From: Photobacterium sanctipauli
Lineage (GTDB): Bacteria > Pseudomonadota > Gammaproteobacteria > Enterobacterales > Vibrionaceae
Direction of reading: 5' to 3'
DNA: 64,000 nt
NCBI RefSeq assembly: GCF_003026495.1
Contig: NZ_PYMA01000011.1
Coordinates: 62,001-126,000 of the forward strand
Shown here: positions 1-8,053 of the stretch, in pieces
How positions within the stretch are numbered: the stretch's first letter is position 1
How the letters are laid out: each line of letters opens with the position of its first letter
Notes under the pieces: model-generated
Database searches by the model: none
Told to the model about the DNA's origin: nothing
What the model saw: the letters and a program-made list of their open reading frames with translations, nothing else
Program-made: the position numbers and the translations under genes

Positions 1-1171
1 CGCCCATGACCCGATCAGGCAATTGGTGTTCGCTGGTTTGGAAGCTAAATAGCTCCTCCAGTACGACGTTATCGCCTTCTAAGCCCACCACCTCGGAGAT
101 GCTGGTGATCTTGCGGGTACCGTCCCGCTGTCGGCTTACCTGAACGATTAGGTTAACCGCACTGACAATGGTACGGCGAATGGCTTCGAGTGGTTGGTTC
201 AGGTTCGCCATCATCACCATGGACTCCACACGTGAAATCGCATCGCGGGGGGCATTGGCATGGAGGGTCGACATCGACCCGTCATGGCCGGTGTTCATCG
301 CCTGCAACATTTCAAAGGCTTCGGAGCCTCGACACTCGCCAAGGATTATCCTGTCCGGGCGCATACGCAGCGAGTTGATCACTAGGTCTCGTTGGGAGAT
401 CAAGCCGGTATTTTCTGTGCTGGCAGCGCGGGTTTCCAACCGGACCACATGGGGCTGCTGTAATCGGAGTTCGGCGGCATCTTCAATGGTGATGATACGC
501 TCGTCTTCCGCAATGTATTGGGAGAGCGCGTTGAGCAGGGTGGTTTTACCTGAGCCTGTTCCGCCAGAAATTAAGATATTCATCCGGCAGCGAGCGGCAA
601 TCATCAACACCCTGGCCATCTCTGGTGACAGGGAGTGATACATGACCAAGTCTTCCAGGCCGATTTTCTTCTCGCGGAATTTGCGGATTGAAATCGAGGT
701 GCCGTCAAGCGCGACTGGGCTGAGTACGATATTGACCCTGCTACCGTCGGGCAAGCGGGCATCCACCATTGGGGAGGATTCATCAACTCGACGACCAACC
801 TGCGCGGCGATGCGCTGGGCGATGTCAACTAGCTGCTGTTCGTTAACAAAAGTAATGTCGGACTTTTGTACCTTGCCGTTACGTTCAAAGAAGATGTTAT
901 TGCAGCCATTCACCATGATGTCGCTGATGCTGTCATCATCAATCAGCGACTGGATTGGCCCGAGGCCAATAAGCTCATCAACCATGTTTTTGACAATGGC
1001 GTTGCGGATCAGGTTCGGGACCGGGTAGCTAGCGTTGTCAGCCAGTACATTGACGGCATTTTGCAGCTGCTTGACTAATTCGTCACGCTCCATGCTCGAT
1101 ACCAGTTGGGCATCGAGGACTTCGTAGATCTTGTTGCGAAAGTCGAGGTAGATATCTTTGCTGCTGTTCAT
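1..1171 (-). CDS. tadA: TadA/CpaF-family Tad pilus assembly ATPase (3' end outside window)
   Basis: Cytoplasmic secretion ATPase of the type II/IV family that powers assembly of the Flp (tight adherence) pilus. About 390 codons are visible; the C-terminus lies beyond base 1. Translating the minus strand from the ATG at 1171 gives MNSSKDIYLDF, then an N-terminal region, a P-loop GGTGSGKTT near bases 540-566, an ERIITIED stretch and GECRGSEAF with a nearby TGHDGS, the Walker B and His-box signatures of CpaF/TadA proteins. The start overlaps the tadZ stop by 4 nt (ATGA), so the two are translationally coupled. It is the last visible gene of a minus-strand Tad operon; tadB, tadC and the minor-pilin genes would be expected to the left. 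Confidence 0.93.
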   Translation of the reverse strand, partial: MNSSKDIYLDFRNKIYEVLDAQLVSSMERDELVKQLQNAVNVLADNASYPVPNLIRNAIVKNMVDELIGLGPIQSLIDDDSISDIMVNGCNNIFFERNGKVQKSDITFVNEQQLVDIAQRIAAQVGRRVDESSPMVDARLPDGSRVNIVLSPVALDGTSISIRKFREKKIGLEDLVMYHSLSPEMARVLMIAARCRMNILISGGTGSGKTTLLNALSQYIAEDERIITIEDAAELRLQQPHVVRLETRAASTENTGLISQRDLVINSLRMRPDRIILGECRGSEAFEMLQAMNTGHDGSMSTLHANAPRDAISRVESMVMMANLNQPLEAIRRTIVSAVNLIVQVSRQRDGTRKITSISEVVGLEGDNVVLEELFSFQTSEHQLPDRVMG

Positions 1172-2406
1172 CGTTTAAACCAGGTTTGGATCTTGGACAT
1201 AATCGGCGCTTTTCGCTCGACAGCTTGGCCTTTGATCAAGCGGATCAAGGTCGTTAGCGGGCCGTTGCTGTTTTCTAGCTTGTGCAAGCGCTTGCCACTG
1301 AGAAGGTGGTGGGCGGTATTTTTATCAAACGGCATTACCACATCGATGGCTCGCCCGAGGTAGGCTTCTATTTCGGCTTGGTTCATCGCAAACGAAGGCT
1401 CAGGGCGGTGAGCGTTGAGGATAGTGATGATCCGGCTCTCACGCATGTTGAGGCTTTGGTAGTTTTGTAGCTGCTCGATGATCTTCTTGGTATTGCGTGC
1501 CGATGTCACACTTGGTTCAACGATCAAAATACAAATGTCATGATCTTCCGCCAATTGCTTGATGTTCAGCGGGAAGCGTACCGATCCCGAAAAGTCATCA
1601 ATAATAAAGTTGGTTTGGCGGATCAGCAGATCACTGATGGTGCGGGTGTAGTCAAACAGCGTATGCGGTGGTTCCTCGCCCGTCACGGAGAGTAGGCGGC
1701 ATTTCTTATTGATTCGAATCAGGTAGTCGGCAGCACTTTGCTCATCCATATCGTGCAGCTGGTGGCTAAAGTGCGAGGTGTCATGGCGGTTAAGGTCTTT
1801 TTTACCCAGCATAATGTCCATATTGGTCATATGGTACTGGTGATCAACCAACACGCAATCGGCTCCCGAGCTGGCCAGCGCGGTAGCGATTTCTGCACTG
1901 AACAATGAGGTGCCCACACCGCCCTTGCTACCAACCACTGCCACCGTTTTTGCCTTGCGGTTTTGACTCACCCCGGCAAATTTCTTTTGGTTGTTGTGAA
2001 CGTGGCGGATAAAGTCGGTAAGCTCTTCCTTACCCACAGGCCAGAATAGGTAGTAAAAGCCCATGTCCTTCAAACCACGCAATGTGGTGATCGCATCTTC
2101 TTTGCCGATCACGATAACACCGTTATGGTTTGGTAACTGGCTGGCAAAGCTGCGGGCGTCTTCAACCACATTGCTCGATTGGTTCAACTCTAGCAAGACT
2201 AACTCTTGCAGTTGGACACTCTGCAAATCGGTGGTGTTGATATTATCACTTCGACACTCGGGGGCCGCCCAGCCTTCGAAGCGGAATACTTCTTCCACCA
2301 AAGCTTTGCAGTTTGGTGTTTGGTAGAAAAGGGTACAGCCAGCTGGCCCATGCGCACTTGGCTGAGGTTCTGGTGATTTGGCTATCGCCTTGGCGAGATC
2401 AAACAT
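1168..2406 (-). CDS. tadZ: TadZ/CpaE-family pilus localisation ATPase
   Basis: ParA/MinD-like protein that positions the Tad secretion complex in the cell. Of 412 residues, about 1-140 form a divergent receiver-like domain and about 150-400 a P-loop domain. The deviant Walker A motif GSKGGVGTS is at residues 159-167, with the expected signature Lys; a DHQYHMTNMD stretch follows. Family members are 370-420 aa, so this looks full length. It lies between the CpaD-like lipoprotein gene (16-nt gap) and tadA (4-nt overlap), the order seen in Aggregatibacter-type Tad loci (rcpA-rcpB-tadZ-tadA). The ribosome binding site is weak (GATAGGT before ATG), consistent with coupling to the gene upstream. Confidence 0.9.
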   Translation of the reverse strand: MFDLAKAIAKSPEPQPSAHGPAGCTLFYQTPNCKALVEEVFRFEGWAAPECRSDNINTTDLQSVQLQELVLLELNQSSNVVEDARSFASQLPNHNGVIVIGKEDAITTLRGLKDMGFYYLFWPVGKEELTDFIRHVHNNQKKFAGVSQNRKAKTVAVVGSKGGVGTSLFSAEIATALASSGADCVLVDHQYHMTNMDIMLGKKDLNRHDTSHFSHQLHDMDEQSAADYLIRINKKCRLLSVTGEEPPHTLFDYTRTISDLLIRQTNFIIDDFSGSVRFPLNIKQLAEDHDICILIVEPSVTSARNTKKIIEQLQNYQSLNMRESRIITILNAHRPEPSFAMNQAEIEAYLGRAIDVVMPFDKNTAHHLLSGKRLHKLENSNGPLTTLIRLIKGQAVERKAPIMSKIQTWFKR

Positions 2407-2421
2407 ACAATACCTATCGGA

Positions 2422-2919
2422 TTAGTGGCGCAAACGCTTTGGGTCGCTTACCTGGTTAATACGGTTACCCTCGGTATAGCAACCCTCGGGCATATCCCAA
2501 ATGCCAAAGCCCATTGTCGGGCAATGCTCAATCAGAAGCCGGTAGGCATTCACCGTGATAGTGATATCGCTGAGTGTGGCGCTATTACCTTGGCTGGCGG
2601 CTATGGCTGTGACATTTTGCGGAGCTACGCCTTGTGAAATCAGTTTTGATTTCAAATAGCCAGCCAGCGCTTTGCCTTGGCGCGAGTAATAGACTGTTTG
2701 CCATTCAAGGGTTTGTTGCTCTTGATATAGCTGGTTGATGAGGTCGTCTATTTGTTGCTTTGCCGCTTTGGTAGAGCGCTGTTTTATTTGTAAGTCCAGG
2801 GTATGAACCTGTTGGTAAATAAGCGCTTCGCTGCCTTTGGTATTGACGGCCTTATCGGCACACCCTGCAAGCGCCACGAGCATCAAGGCGATCGGGAGAT
2901 TTTTCATATAGCCCATCAT
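2422..2919 (-). CDS. rcpB: RcpB/CpaD-like Tad pilus outer-membrane lipoprotein
   Basis: Small lipoprotein of 165 aa. A signal peptide with lipobox VALAGC puts the lipidated Cys at residue 20, or residue 16 if the Met of MKNLPIALML is the true start. The C-terminal segment CPTMGFG..EGCYTEGN..V.DP.RL keeps the pattern I associate with CpaD-type proteins (Cys-Pro, then GC...N, then DP). Known CpaD/RcpB proteins accompany the secretin in the outer membrane. The gene starts inside the end of the secretin gene (ATGA overlap) and sits in the rcpB position. The name is an inference from position plus this motif; overall similarity cannot be measured here. Two ATGs lie close together at 2919 and 2916. 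Confidence 0.68.
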   Translation of the reverse strand: MMGYMKNLPIALMLVALAGCADKAVNTKGSEALIYQQVHTLDLQIKQRSTKAAKQQIDDLINQLYQEQQTLEWQTVYYSRQGKALAGYLKSKLISQGVAPQNVTAIAASQGNSATLSDITITVNAYRLLIEHCPTMGFGIWDMPEGCYTEGNRINQVSDPKRLRH

Positions 2920-4262
2920 TGGATAAACCCTCCTTGGCTGAGGATATCTAGGGTCATGGCTTCAGCATCAGGATCAGATTGTTGATGGCTTGATGGCGTC
3001 AGGTTCAATAACCGCTCAAGGGTGCTGGTTTTATTAATGTGCGGCAGTCGGATCGTCTCGCTTGCTACTGGTTGCACTAGGTTTACCGTGGCGATGATCA
3101 CCAATTCGGACTTGGTGCGTTGGGTGCTGGCTTTTGAGAAGGCCGCGCCAAGAATGGGTAAATCACCCAACAGCGGGATCCGACTCGCTTTTTCAAGATC
3201 ATCACTGCTCATCAAGCCGCCAAGCATAAAGCTCTCGCCGTCGGCCAGCTCCAGTGTTGTCATGGCTTTTCGCGTTGTCAGTAGGGGGACTTGAATACCG
3301 GCAGACTCTGCCGTTCCCGTAACCGAGCTGACCTCTGGTGATAACTGCAGGCGGATCTTGTCGTTGTGCAGCACCCGAGCGGCAACACCGAGTTTGATAC
3401 CGAATTCTTTATAGGTAATGTTGGTGGCGCTACTGCTGGTCACGATGACGGGCACCTCGCCACCCACCAAGAAGTTGGCAGACTCGCTAGACATCACGGT
3501 GAGGTTGGGCTCGGCCAACACTTCGGCAATGCTATCTTGGCCTATGGCCGTGACCAAGGTGCTTAGGTCACTGGCATCGAATTGCTGAAATGAAAACATG
3601 CCGCTGGCATTGCCAATGGATGACCAGTCAGTGCCGATGGTTTGGTTAAACTCTTGCGAGACTTGGGCAATTGAAACCTTGACGTTGACTTGCTGGGTTG
3701 TGGCCAGCTCTAGCCCTTCGATAATGCCTATATATGTGGTGTCTTGCTCGACATCGACCCAAGGGGGAGTGTCGGTGATGTCTTCTTTGTTGTTAGCTTC
3801 GTTGTCGTAGCGTTCCTCACGTTCACGATTGAGCAAGCGGGCAACTAGGCGATAGACATTTTCACGCTGCTCGGAGCTGTATACGGTGCCGCGTACAGCC
3901 ACTTGCTCGCCGACGGATTCAATCTTGATATCCAACTCAGGGAAAGACAGCTTAAGTTGGCGGCGAACTTGGCTAAGATCGATATCTACAAAAATAGCTT
4001 GGGACAGGAGTACTTGCCCCTCGCGCCCGTAGACAATGACCCTGGCGTTACCGACTTCATTGGCAAACAAAACCAGGTTGTTATTGTTGACCACCTTATA
4101 GTCGGCAATGGTTGGGGCACTGATAAACACAGTCCCGATGTCTTGCTCCAAGGTGATATTTACCGCGTCGTTGACGGTGATATAGCGAGTTTGTGCATTG
4201 GCAAGGCTGGCAAACAGCGTACTGGTTACTGCCAATAACACCAGAAGGCGAAGTAGTGCCAT
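2916..4262 (-). CDS. rcpA: Tad pilus secretin RcpA/CpaC
   Basis: Outer-membrane secretin that forms the exit channel for the Flp pilus; 448 aa. A signal peptide (residues 1-23, cleaved after ..SLANA) is followed by an N-terminal BON/N0-type region (YITVNDAVNITLEQDIGTVF), then the secretin beta domain with the G-E-V-P-V-I motif near residue 265 and the closing LVIIATVNLVQPV near residue 395. CpaC/RcpA proteins are 400-500 aa. The start codon ATG at 4262 overlaps the rcpC stop by one base (TAATG), and the 3' end overlaps the lipoprotein gene, so rcpC-rcpA-rcpB are tightly coupled. Confidence 0.93.
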   Translation of the reverse strand: MALLRLLVLLAVTSTLFASLANAQTRYITVNDAVNITLEQDIGTVFISAPTIADYKVVNNNNLVLFANEVGNARVIVYGREGQVLLSQAIFVDIDLSQVRRQLKLSFPELDIKIESVGEQVAVRGTVYSSEQRENVYRLVARLLNREREERYDNEANNKEDITDTPPWVDVEQDTTYIGIIEGLELATTQQVNVKVSIAQVSQEFNQTIGTDWSSIGNASGMFSFQQFDASDLSTLVTAIGQDSIAEVLAEPNLTVMSSESANFLVGGEVPVIVTSSSATNITYKEFGIKLGVAARVLHNDKIRLQLSPEVSSVTGTAESAGIQVPLLTTRKAMTTLELADGESFMLGGLMSSDDLEKASRIPLLGDLPILGAAFSKASTQRTKSELVIIATVNLVQPVASETIRLPHINKTSTLERLLNLTPSSHQQSDPDAEAMTLDILSQGGFIQ

Positions 4263-5089
4263 TAGAATAACGCCTCCAATTGTTGTTGGTTCTCGTTACC
4301 GCGTAGCTCTTTGACGCCAATGTAATTGTCGATAATATCTTGCACCATGGCCTCCGGCGGTTGTGGGTAGTCGTGGCTTGGGTATGCCTCGATATACAAG
4401 GTGCGCTGGGCGAGTGATAACGTGGCGATATGCTCTGGCTCGATTTCTATCACAATGGTCGATTGGTTTTCGTTATCGTAGTTAACCTTGGCCTGTACAC
4501 TCGATTGCTTGGCGTCGCTAAGTGCAATGACCTTGACTTGTCGAAGTAGCAAGTGCGCTTTGATGCCAGTGAAGTCATCGAGCTCGACGTCCTTGTTGGT
4601 GAGGTTCACTTCCGATGAGCTAATCGCCAGCAGGTCAATAAAATCACCAGGCTGAATGTAGTGCTTGATAAGGTTGCGGTTGGCGACAGTCAGCGGGTAA
4701 AGCATCATGCCTTCGGTGGTAATTAAATCGAAATAGCCAGTTTCGCCCGCAGAAGTTTGGTCATGGGGGAATACCCACTCGCCGGCTGCAATATCACGAT
4801 TGAGCAAGGTGGTTGTATCGAACTTGAGTTCAACCTCTGAGGTAACCCCCAAGCTGTTCGCTTCTTGTTGGCTGAGTTGGACACGGGAAACGGTGGTTTT
4901 ATCTAGTTGGGCGCCACGTTTAAGCGCCGTATTGGCACGCCACGCCGTTATGGTGTTTTCAGTTACGGACGCAACCGGTTCTAGCGTTGGCGGTGTTGGC
5001 TCATTAGCGAGAATAAAGGTATCAACCAAGCCATAAATGCCGGTTAATATGGCAAAAAATGCCACAAAGAAAATGAGTCTGGAATTCAT
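4262..5089 (-). CDS. rcpC: Tad pilus assembly protein RcpC/CpaB
   Basis: Periplasmic SAF-domain protein of 275 aa with one N-terminal membrane anchor (RLIFFVAFFAILTGIYGLV, residues 4-22). Residues about 45-115 resemble the SAF/CpaB module (ITAWRANTALKRGAQLD.. and RDIAAGEWVFP), and the rest matches the RcpC C-terminal region (IQPGDFIDLLAIS). In known Tad systems RcpC/CpaB assists secretin assembly and pilus biogenesis. It lies 10 nt downstream of tadV and is followed without a gap by rcpA. No oddities seen. Confidence 0.9.
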   Translation of the reverse strand: MNSRLIFFVAFFAILTGIYGLVDTFILANEPTPPTLEPVASVTENTITAWRANTALKRGAQLDKTTVSRVQLSQQEANSLGVTSEVELKFDTTTLLNRDIAAGEWVFPHDQTSAGETGYFDLITTEGMMLYPLTVANRNLIKHYIQPGDFIDLLAISSSEVNLTNKDVELDDFTGIKAHLLLRQVKVIALSDAKQSSVQAKVNYDNENQSTIVIEIEPEHIATLSLAQRTLYIEAYPSHDYPQPPEAMVQDIIDNYIGVKELRGNENQQQLEALF

Positions 5090-5099
5090 TGTCGACCTG

Positions 5100-5543
5100 T
5101 TAGTAGTAAGCGACGAGAATTTGCAGGTAGAAACCTATTGCAATGGCCACCCCATAAGGCAGCCCTTTCTCTTTTTCACGGCTTTGCTTTAAAAGGTACT
5201 GGCATATGAGTCGGTCTTTAACGAGGTAAAACAGCGCTAAGACCCCGCCAATGACCAGCGTATATATAACGGCTGGCAATAGCTGGGATGGTAATAGTGC
5301 GGCAGCAAACGCGGCGGCTAATTTCCCGTCGCCGGCGGCAAAAAGGTTGAGCTTAAAAAGGAGCATGCCGACAACAAGGACAATCAATGTACTAAACAAC
5401 CCATATACCAAAGAGCCAGCACCCAATGAAAGGAGTGCAGAGACGATAAAAATGGCTAGGCACAATTCATTGGGTATCTGGCGCTTAAATATATCAATAC
5501 TGGCTGTGAACAAAATCAGTAAAGCCAGTGTTAATACTAGCAA
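5100..5543 (-). CDS. tadV: TadV/CpaA-type prepilin peptidase (A24 family)
   Basis: Integral membrane aspartyl peptidase of 147 aa that would mature Flp prepilin. The two catalytic Asp motifs of A24 peptidases are visible: ASIDIFKRQIPNEL (Asp17, with the trailing PN) and FAAGDGKL (second Asp near residue 71). About four to five hydrophobic segments are present; the short form without a methyltransferase domain is usual for TadV. The only start compatible with the N-terminus is TTG at 5543, six bases after the flp stop and with a poor Shine-Dalgarno, so translation probably depends on coupling to flp. Confidence 0.88.
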   Translation of the reverse strand: MLVLTLALLILFTASIDIFKRQIPNELCLAIFIVSALLSLGAGSLVYGLFSTLIVLVVGMLLFKLNLFAAGDGKLAAAFAAALLPSQLLPAVIYTLVIGGVLALFYLVKDRLICQYLLKQSREKEKGLPYGVAIAIGFYLQILVAYY

Positions 5544-5549
5544 TGGTTC

Positions 5550-5780
5550 TTATGACTCAGTAGCAGGGCTAACCACAGCAATGGCATCACGAATTGAGTT
5601 GTAAGCATGCTCTAAAGTTTCTAATAGGCTGTTACCCTCAAAAGATTCAACAGAAAAAACAACTGCTAATAAAGTTGCCATTGCTACACCGATTAGACCG
5701 TACTCAATCGCTGTTACACCACGCTCGTCTTTTTTAAATGAAGTGAAAAATGCTGCAGTATTAGTAATTAGCTTATTCAT
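5550..5780 (-). CDS. flp: Flp-family type IVb major pilin
   Basis: Major pilin subunit of the Tad/Flp pilus. The 76-aa prepilin has a basic leader (MNKLITNTAAFFTSFKKDERG), a cleavage site G/VTAIEYGLI with the Glu5 and adjacent Tyr diagnostic of Flp pilins, and a hydrophobic helix to about residue 44, then a short C-terminal part. Mature length would be about 55 aa. The RBS AGGA lies 8 nt before the ATG. It is the first gene of the minus-strand Tad operon. Unusually there is no terminator hairpin between flp and tadV; the gap is only 6 nt. Confidence 0.93.
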   Translation of the reverse strand: MNKLITNTAAFFTSFKKDERGVTAIEYGLIGVAMATLLAVVFSVESFEGNSLLETLEHAYNSIRDAIAVVSPATES

Positions 5781-6179
5781 TACCTTATTCCTATATTAGC
5801 TGATGCTTCGTTATGTAATTTGGAATGAAATGGTATGGATATACACCAAATTGAAAAAGATAGATGTAATAATGAAATCTTATAGATGGTTGTATGGTGT
5901 ATAAAATGGTGGGTTAAAGGGCGGTTTTGGGTAAAACTTAAAAATAATCGAAAAATAAGAATTGGATAATAAATAACCAAGCTAAATATTAGCCTTGCTA
6001 GTTATTAATTGTACCGTGCAATATAAACTCGAAAAGTAATACCTTATCCATAATTTAAACAACTTGTTAAAATGCTGATCTAAATATTCACCTAGGTTAT
6101 TGGTTTTGGATGTAGCATGTGATAGGTGTGCTTTAAATATTTTTTTCAAAAAAATATTTAGTGACAGAAGTCACAATAA
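5781..6179. promoter_or_regulatory. AT-rich flp upstream region with tandem dyads
   Basis: The non-coding stretch between flp and the cls terminator is very AT-rich. It should hold the Tad operon promoter, which I cannot place precisely. It contains a perfect 13-bp inverted repeat with a 1-nt centre at 6134-6160 (TAAATATTTTTTT and its complement), followed at once by GTGAC-AGAA-GTCAC at 6161-6174. The composition would suit H-NS-type silencing (inference). An antisense ORF of 66 codons in the region looks spurious. Confidence 0.5.
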
Positions 6180-6207
6180 AAAAGCTAACCCTTAAGAGTT
6201 AGCTTTT
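6174..6207 (-). terminator. Rho-independent terminator of cls
   Basis: Perfect 10-bp stem AAAAGCTAAC / GTTAGCTTTT (6180-6189 with 6198-6207), followed on the minus strand by a T-rich run. It lies 23 nt past the cls stop. Confidence 0.85.
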
Positions 6208-6229
6208 AATATCGAGCAATAAATATTGC

Positions 6230-7687
6230 TTATAGTAACGGGCTAAACATATAAAAGAATTGCTCGATGAGTTTGTTGGTAATATGCCGTTTTTCCCATT
6301 CAGATCGGTTTACCAGCGTAGAGTCTTTAATATATTCCTGTTGCAACCAGTTAAGCTGCTGGGTGAATTCAGGGTCATCGACGGCTAATGTCACTTCAAA
6401 ATTCAGCCACAAGCTACGCATATCTAGATTAACGGTACCGATTAGGCAGTGGTTGCGATCGATAACGACAGATTTGGTATGGAGCAGGCCACCATGGAAG
6501 CGGTGAATGTTTACCCCTGCATTGAGTAGTTCTGTGAAGAAGGAGCGGCTTGCCCACTCCACCATGATGGAATCATTCTTGTCGGGAATAACAATATCAA
6601 CCGAGACTCCACGCTCGGCTGCATCTTTCATTGCCTGCAACAGGTTTTCACTAGGCACAAAGTAGGGAGTGGTGATGACCACGCTTTCTTTAGCTTGGTA
6701 AATACTCAGTAACAGCACTTGATGAATAATGGCTTCCGGCATACCAGGGCCTGATGGGATCACTTGGATCATATCCATAGTGTCGGCCAGGCTCGGTAGG
6801 GCACACTCTGGCAAGTTTGGTAGGTAACGATCGCCGGTTTCAACCTCCCAGTCCCAAGCTTGAATTGAGTTCATGACGGCGACGGTCGGGCCTGTCACCC
6901 TTACCATCACATCTACCCATTGGCCAACACCGGCCTCGGTCTTGAAAAAGGCAGGATCAACCAAGTTCATCGAGCCGGTATAGCCAATTTCGCTGTCGAT
7001 CACAACGAGCTTGCGGTGCTGGCGTAGATCAAGGCGGCGAAGGAACATCCTGAATGGGGTAACAGCCAAGGCTTCGGTGATCTTGATGCCCGAATGACGC
7101 ATCAATTTCGGCCAGTGGGAGCGGAAAAAGCGCGCACTGCCGGCGGAGTCCAAGAGCACTTTCACTTCTACGCCGCGTTTGGCAGCTAAAATCAGCGCCG
7201 TCGCCACTTCATCCGCCAAGCCTCCTGGGTGCCAAATGTAAAATTCCATATCAATGGTGAGGTTGGCTTGATGAATATCTTCTATTAATGAGCGCAGGAT
7301 TTTTTGTGGTGAGTCTTGCAGCGATAAAGTGTTGCCGCTGAGAGCAGGGATCCCAAGCCGGTTTTCGCATAAATCGCTAATCGGCCTTGCGTGCTCGCTC
7401 ATTAACTGCGGCTGGTGGCCGGGGCAGTCATTCAAACTTTGGAACCAGTCGGCATAGGGTTGGAACATCTCCTTGGCGCGTTCAGCTCGTTTCTTGCCAA
7501 GGTTAAGTTCACCAAATAGTAAGTAAGCTACCACCCCGCCAACGGGGATGATGTAGATAATCATAAGCCAGGCAAGCGATACCCCTACAACACGGCGCTT
7601 GAACACCACGCGCATGGTAACGGCTGCAATCATCAGCCAGTAAAAGAATACCCCGACCCAGGCTAGTATTTGGTAAAACTGTTCCAT
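6230..7687 (-). CDS. cls: Cardiolipin synthase A (ClsA-type phospholipase D family)
   Basis: Inner-membrane enzyme that condenses two phosphatidylglycerol molecules to cardiolipin and glycerol. The protein has 485 aa, close to E. coli ClsA (486). Two N-terminal membrane segments (about residues 5-28 and 35-57) are followed by two PLD domains with intact HKD motifs: H224-R-K226-x4-D231 and H403-T-K405-x4-D410, each with the downstream GS/GT-N element. It is monocistronic, with its own terminator downstream and a 366-bp promoter region upstream. The ATG at 7687 fits the usual MEQFYQILAW-type N-terminus. Confidence 0.93.
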   Translation of the reverse strand: MEQFYQILAWVGVFFYWLMIAAVTMRVVFKRRVVGVSLAWLMIIYIIPVGGVVAYLLFGELNLGKKRAERAKEMFQPYADWFQSLNDCPGHQPQLMSEHARPISDLCENRLGIPALSGNTLSLQDSPQKILRSLIEDIHQANLTIDMEFYIWHPGGLADEVATALILAAKRGVEVKVLLDSAGSARFFRSHWPKLMRHSGIKITEALAVTPFRMFLRRLDLRQHRKLVVIDSEIGYTGSMNLVDPAFFKTEAGVGQWVDVMVRVTGPTVAVMNSIQAWDWEVETGDRYLPNLPECALPSLADTMDMIQVIPSGPGMPEAIIHQVLLLSIYQAKESVVITTPYFVPSENLLQAMKDAAERGVSVDIVIPDKNDSIMVEWASRSFFTELLNAGVNIHRFHGGLLHTKSVVIDRNHCLIGTVNLDMRSLWLNFEVTLAVDDPEFTQQLNWLQQEYIKDSTLVNRSEWEKRHITNKLIEQFFYMFSPLL

Positions 7688-8053
7688 TTAGATTAATTGG
7701 TGGTGGACGTTATTCTCTATTCTGCATTGAAACGATAGGAATACCAGAAAAATCCATCTCAAGAGGGTGAGAAGACTGCAAAAAATGGAAAGAAATTTAT
7801 GCTGATTTGTTTGACAAATGTAACAGGTAACAGGGCGAAGGTGTGCAATATATAAGCTAAATGCACAGAAAAGTAGAAAAAAGGCAGTTAATGATCAAAA
7901 AGTAGAGTCGCGGGCTTCACATTCTAATCGCAACCTGTTTTACTTGGCAATGTTAAGGCGTCAGAAACACTTTTTAAGGTGTACACTAAAGTTTACAGCT
8001 ATATTTACAGACGCCAATTTCTATCAAACACAACAGAAAATTTTGGAGCGATT
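7688..8053. promoter_or_regulatory. Divergent cls / NSS-transporter intergenic region
   Basis: A 366-bp gap with promoters facing both ways; I could not assign -10/-35 elements with confidence. The one motif that stands out is TGTACA-N6-TTTACA at 7980-7997, one base away from the TyrR consensus TGTAAA-N6-TTTACA, 56 bp before the preferred start of the transporter. Confidence 0.4.
7980..7997 (+). promoter_or_regulatory. Possible TyrR box
   Basis: TGTACA-CTAAAG-TTTACA has one mismatch to the palindromic TyrR consensus, with the correct 6-nt spacing. It precedes a transporter gene of a family that includes bacterial Trp and Tyr importers. No in-window assay can confirm binding. Confidence 0.4.

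Noticed and set aside
168-638. 156-codon plus-strand ORF at the left edge
   Set aside because: Antisense to tadA, whose P-loop and other motifs are clear on the minus strand.
5780-5980. 66-codon minus-strand ORF upstream of flp
   Set aside because: Low-complexity, AT-rich sequence, no RBS, and it overlaps the flp start; most likely untranslated promoter sequence.
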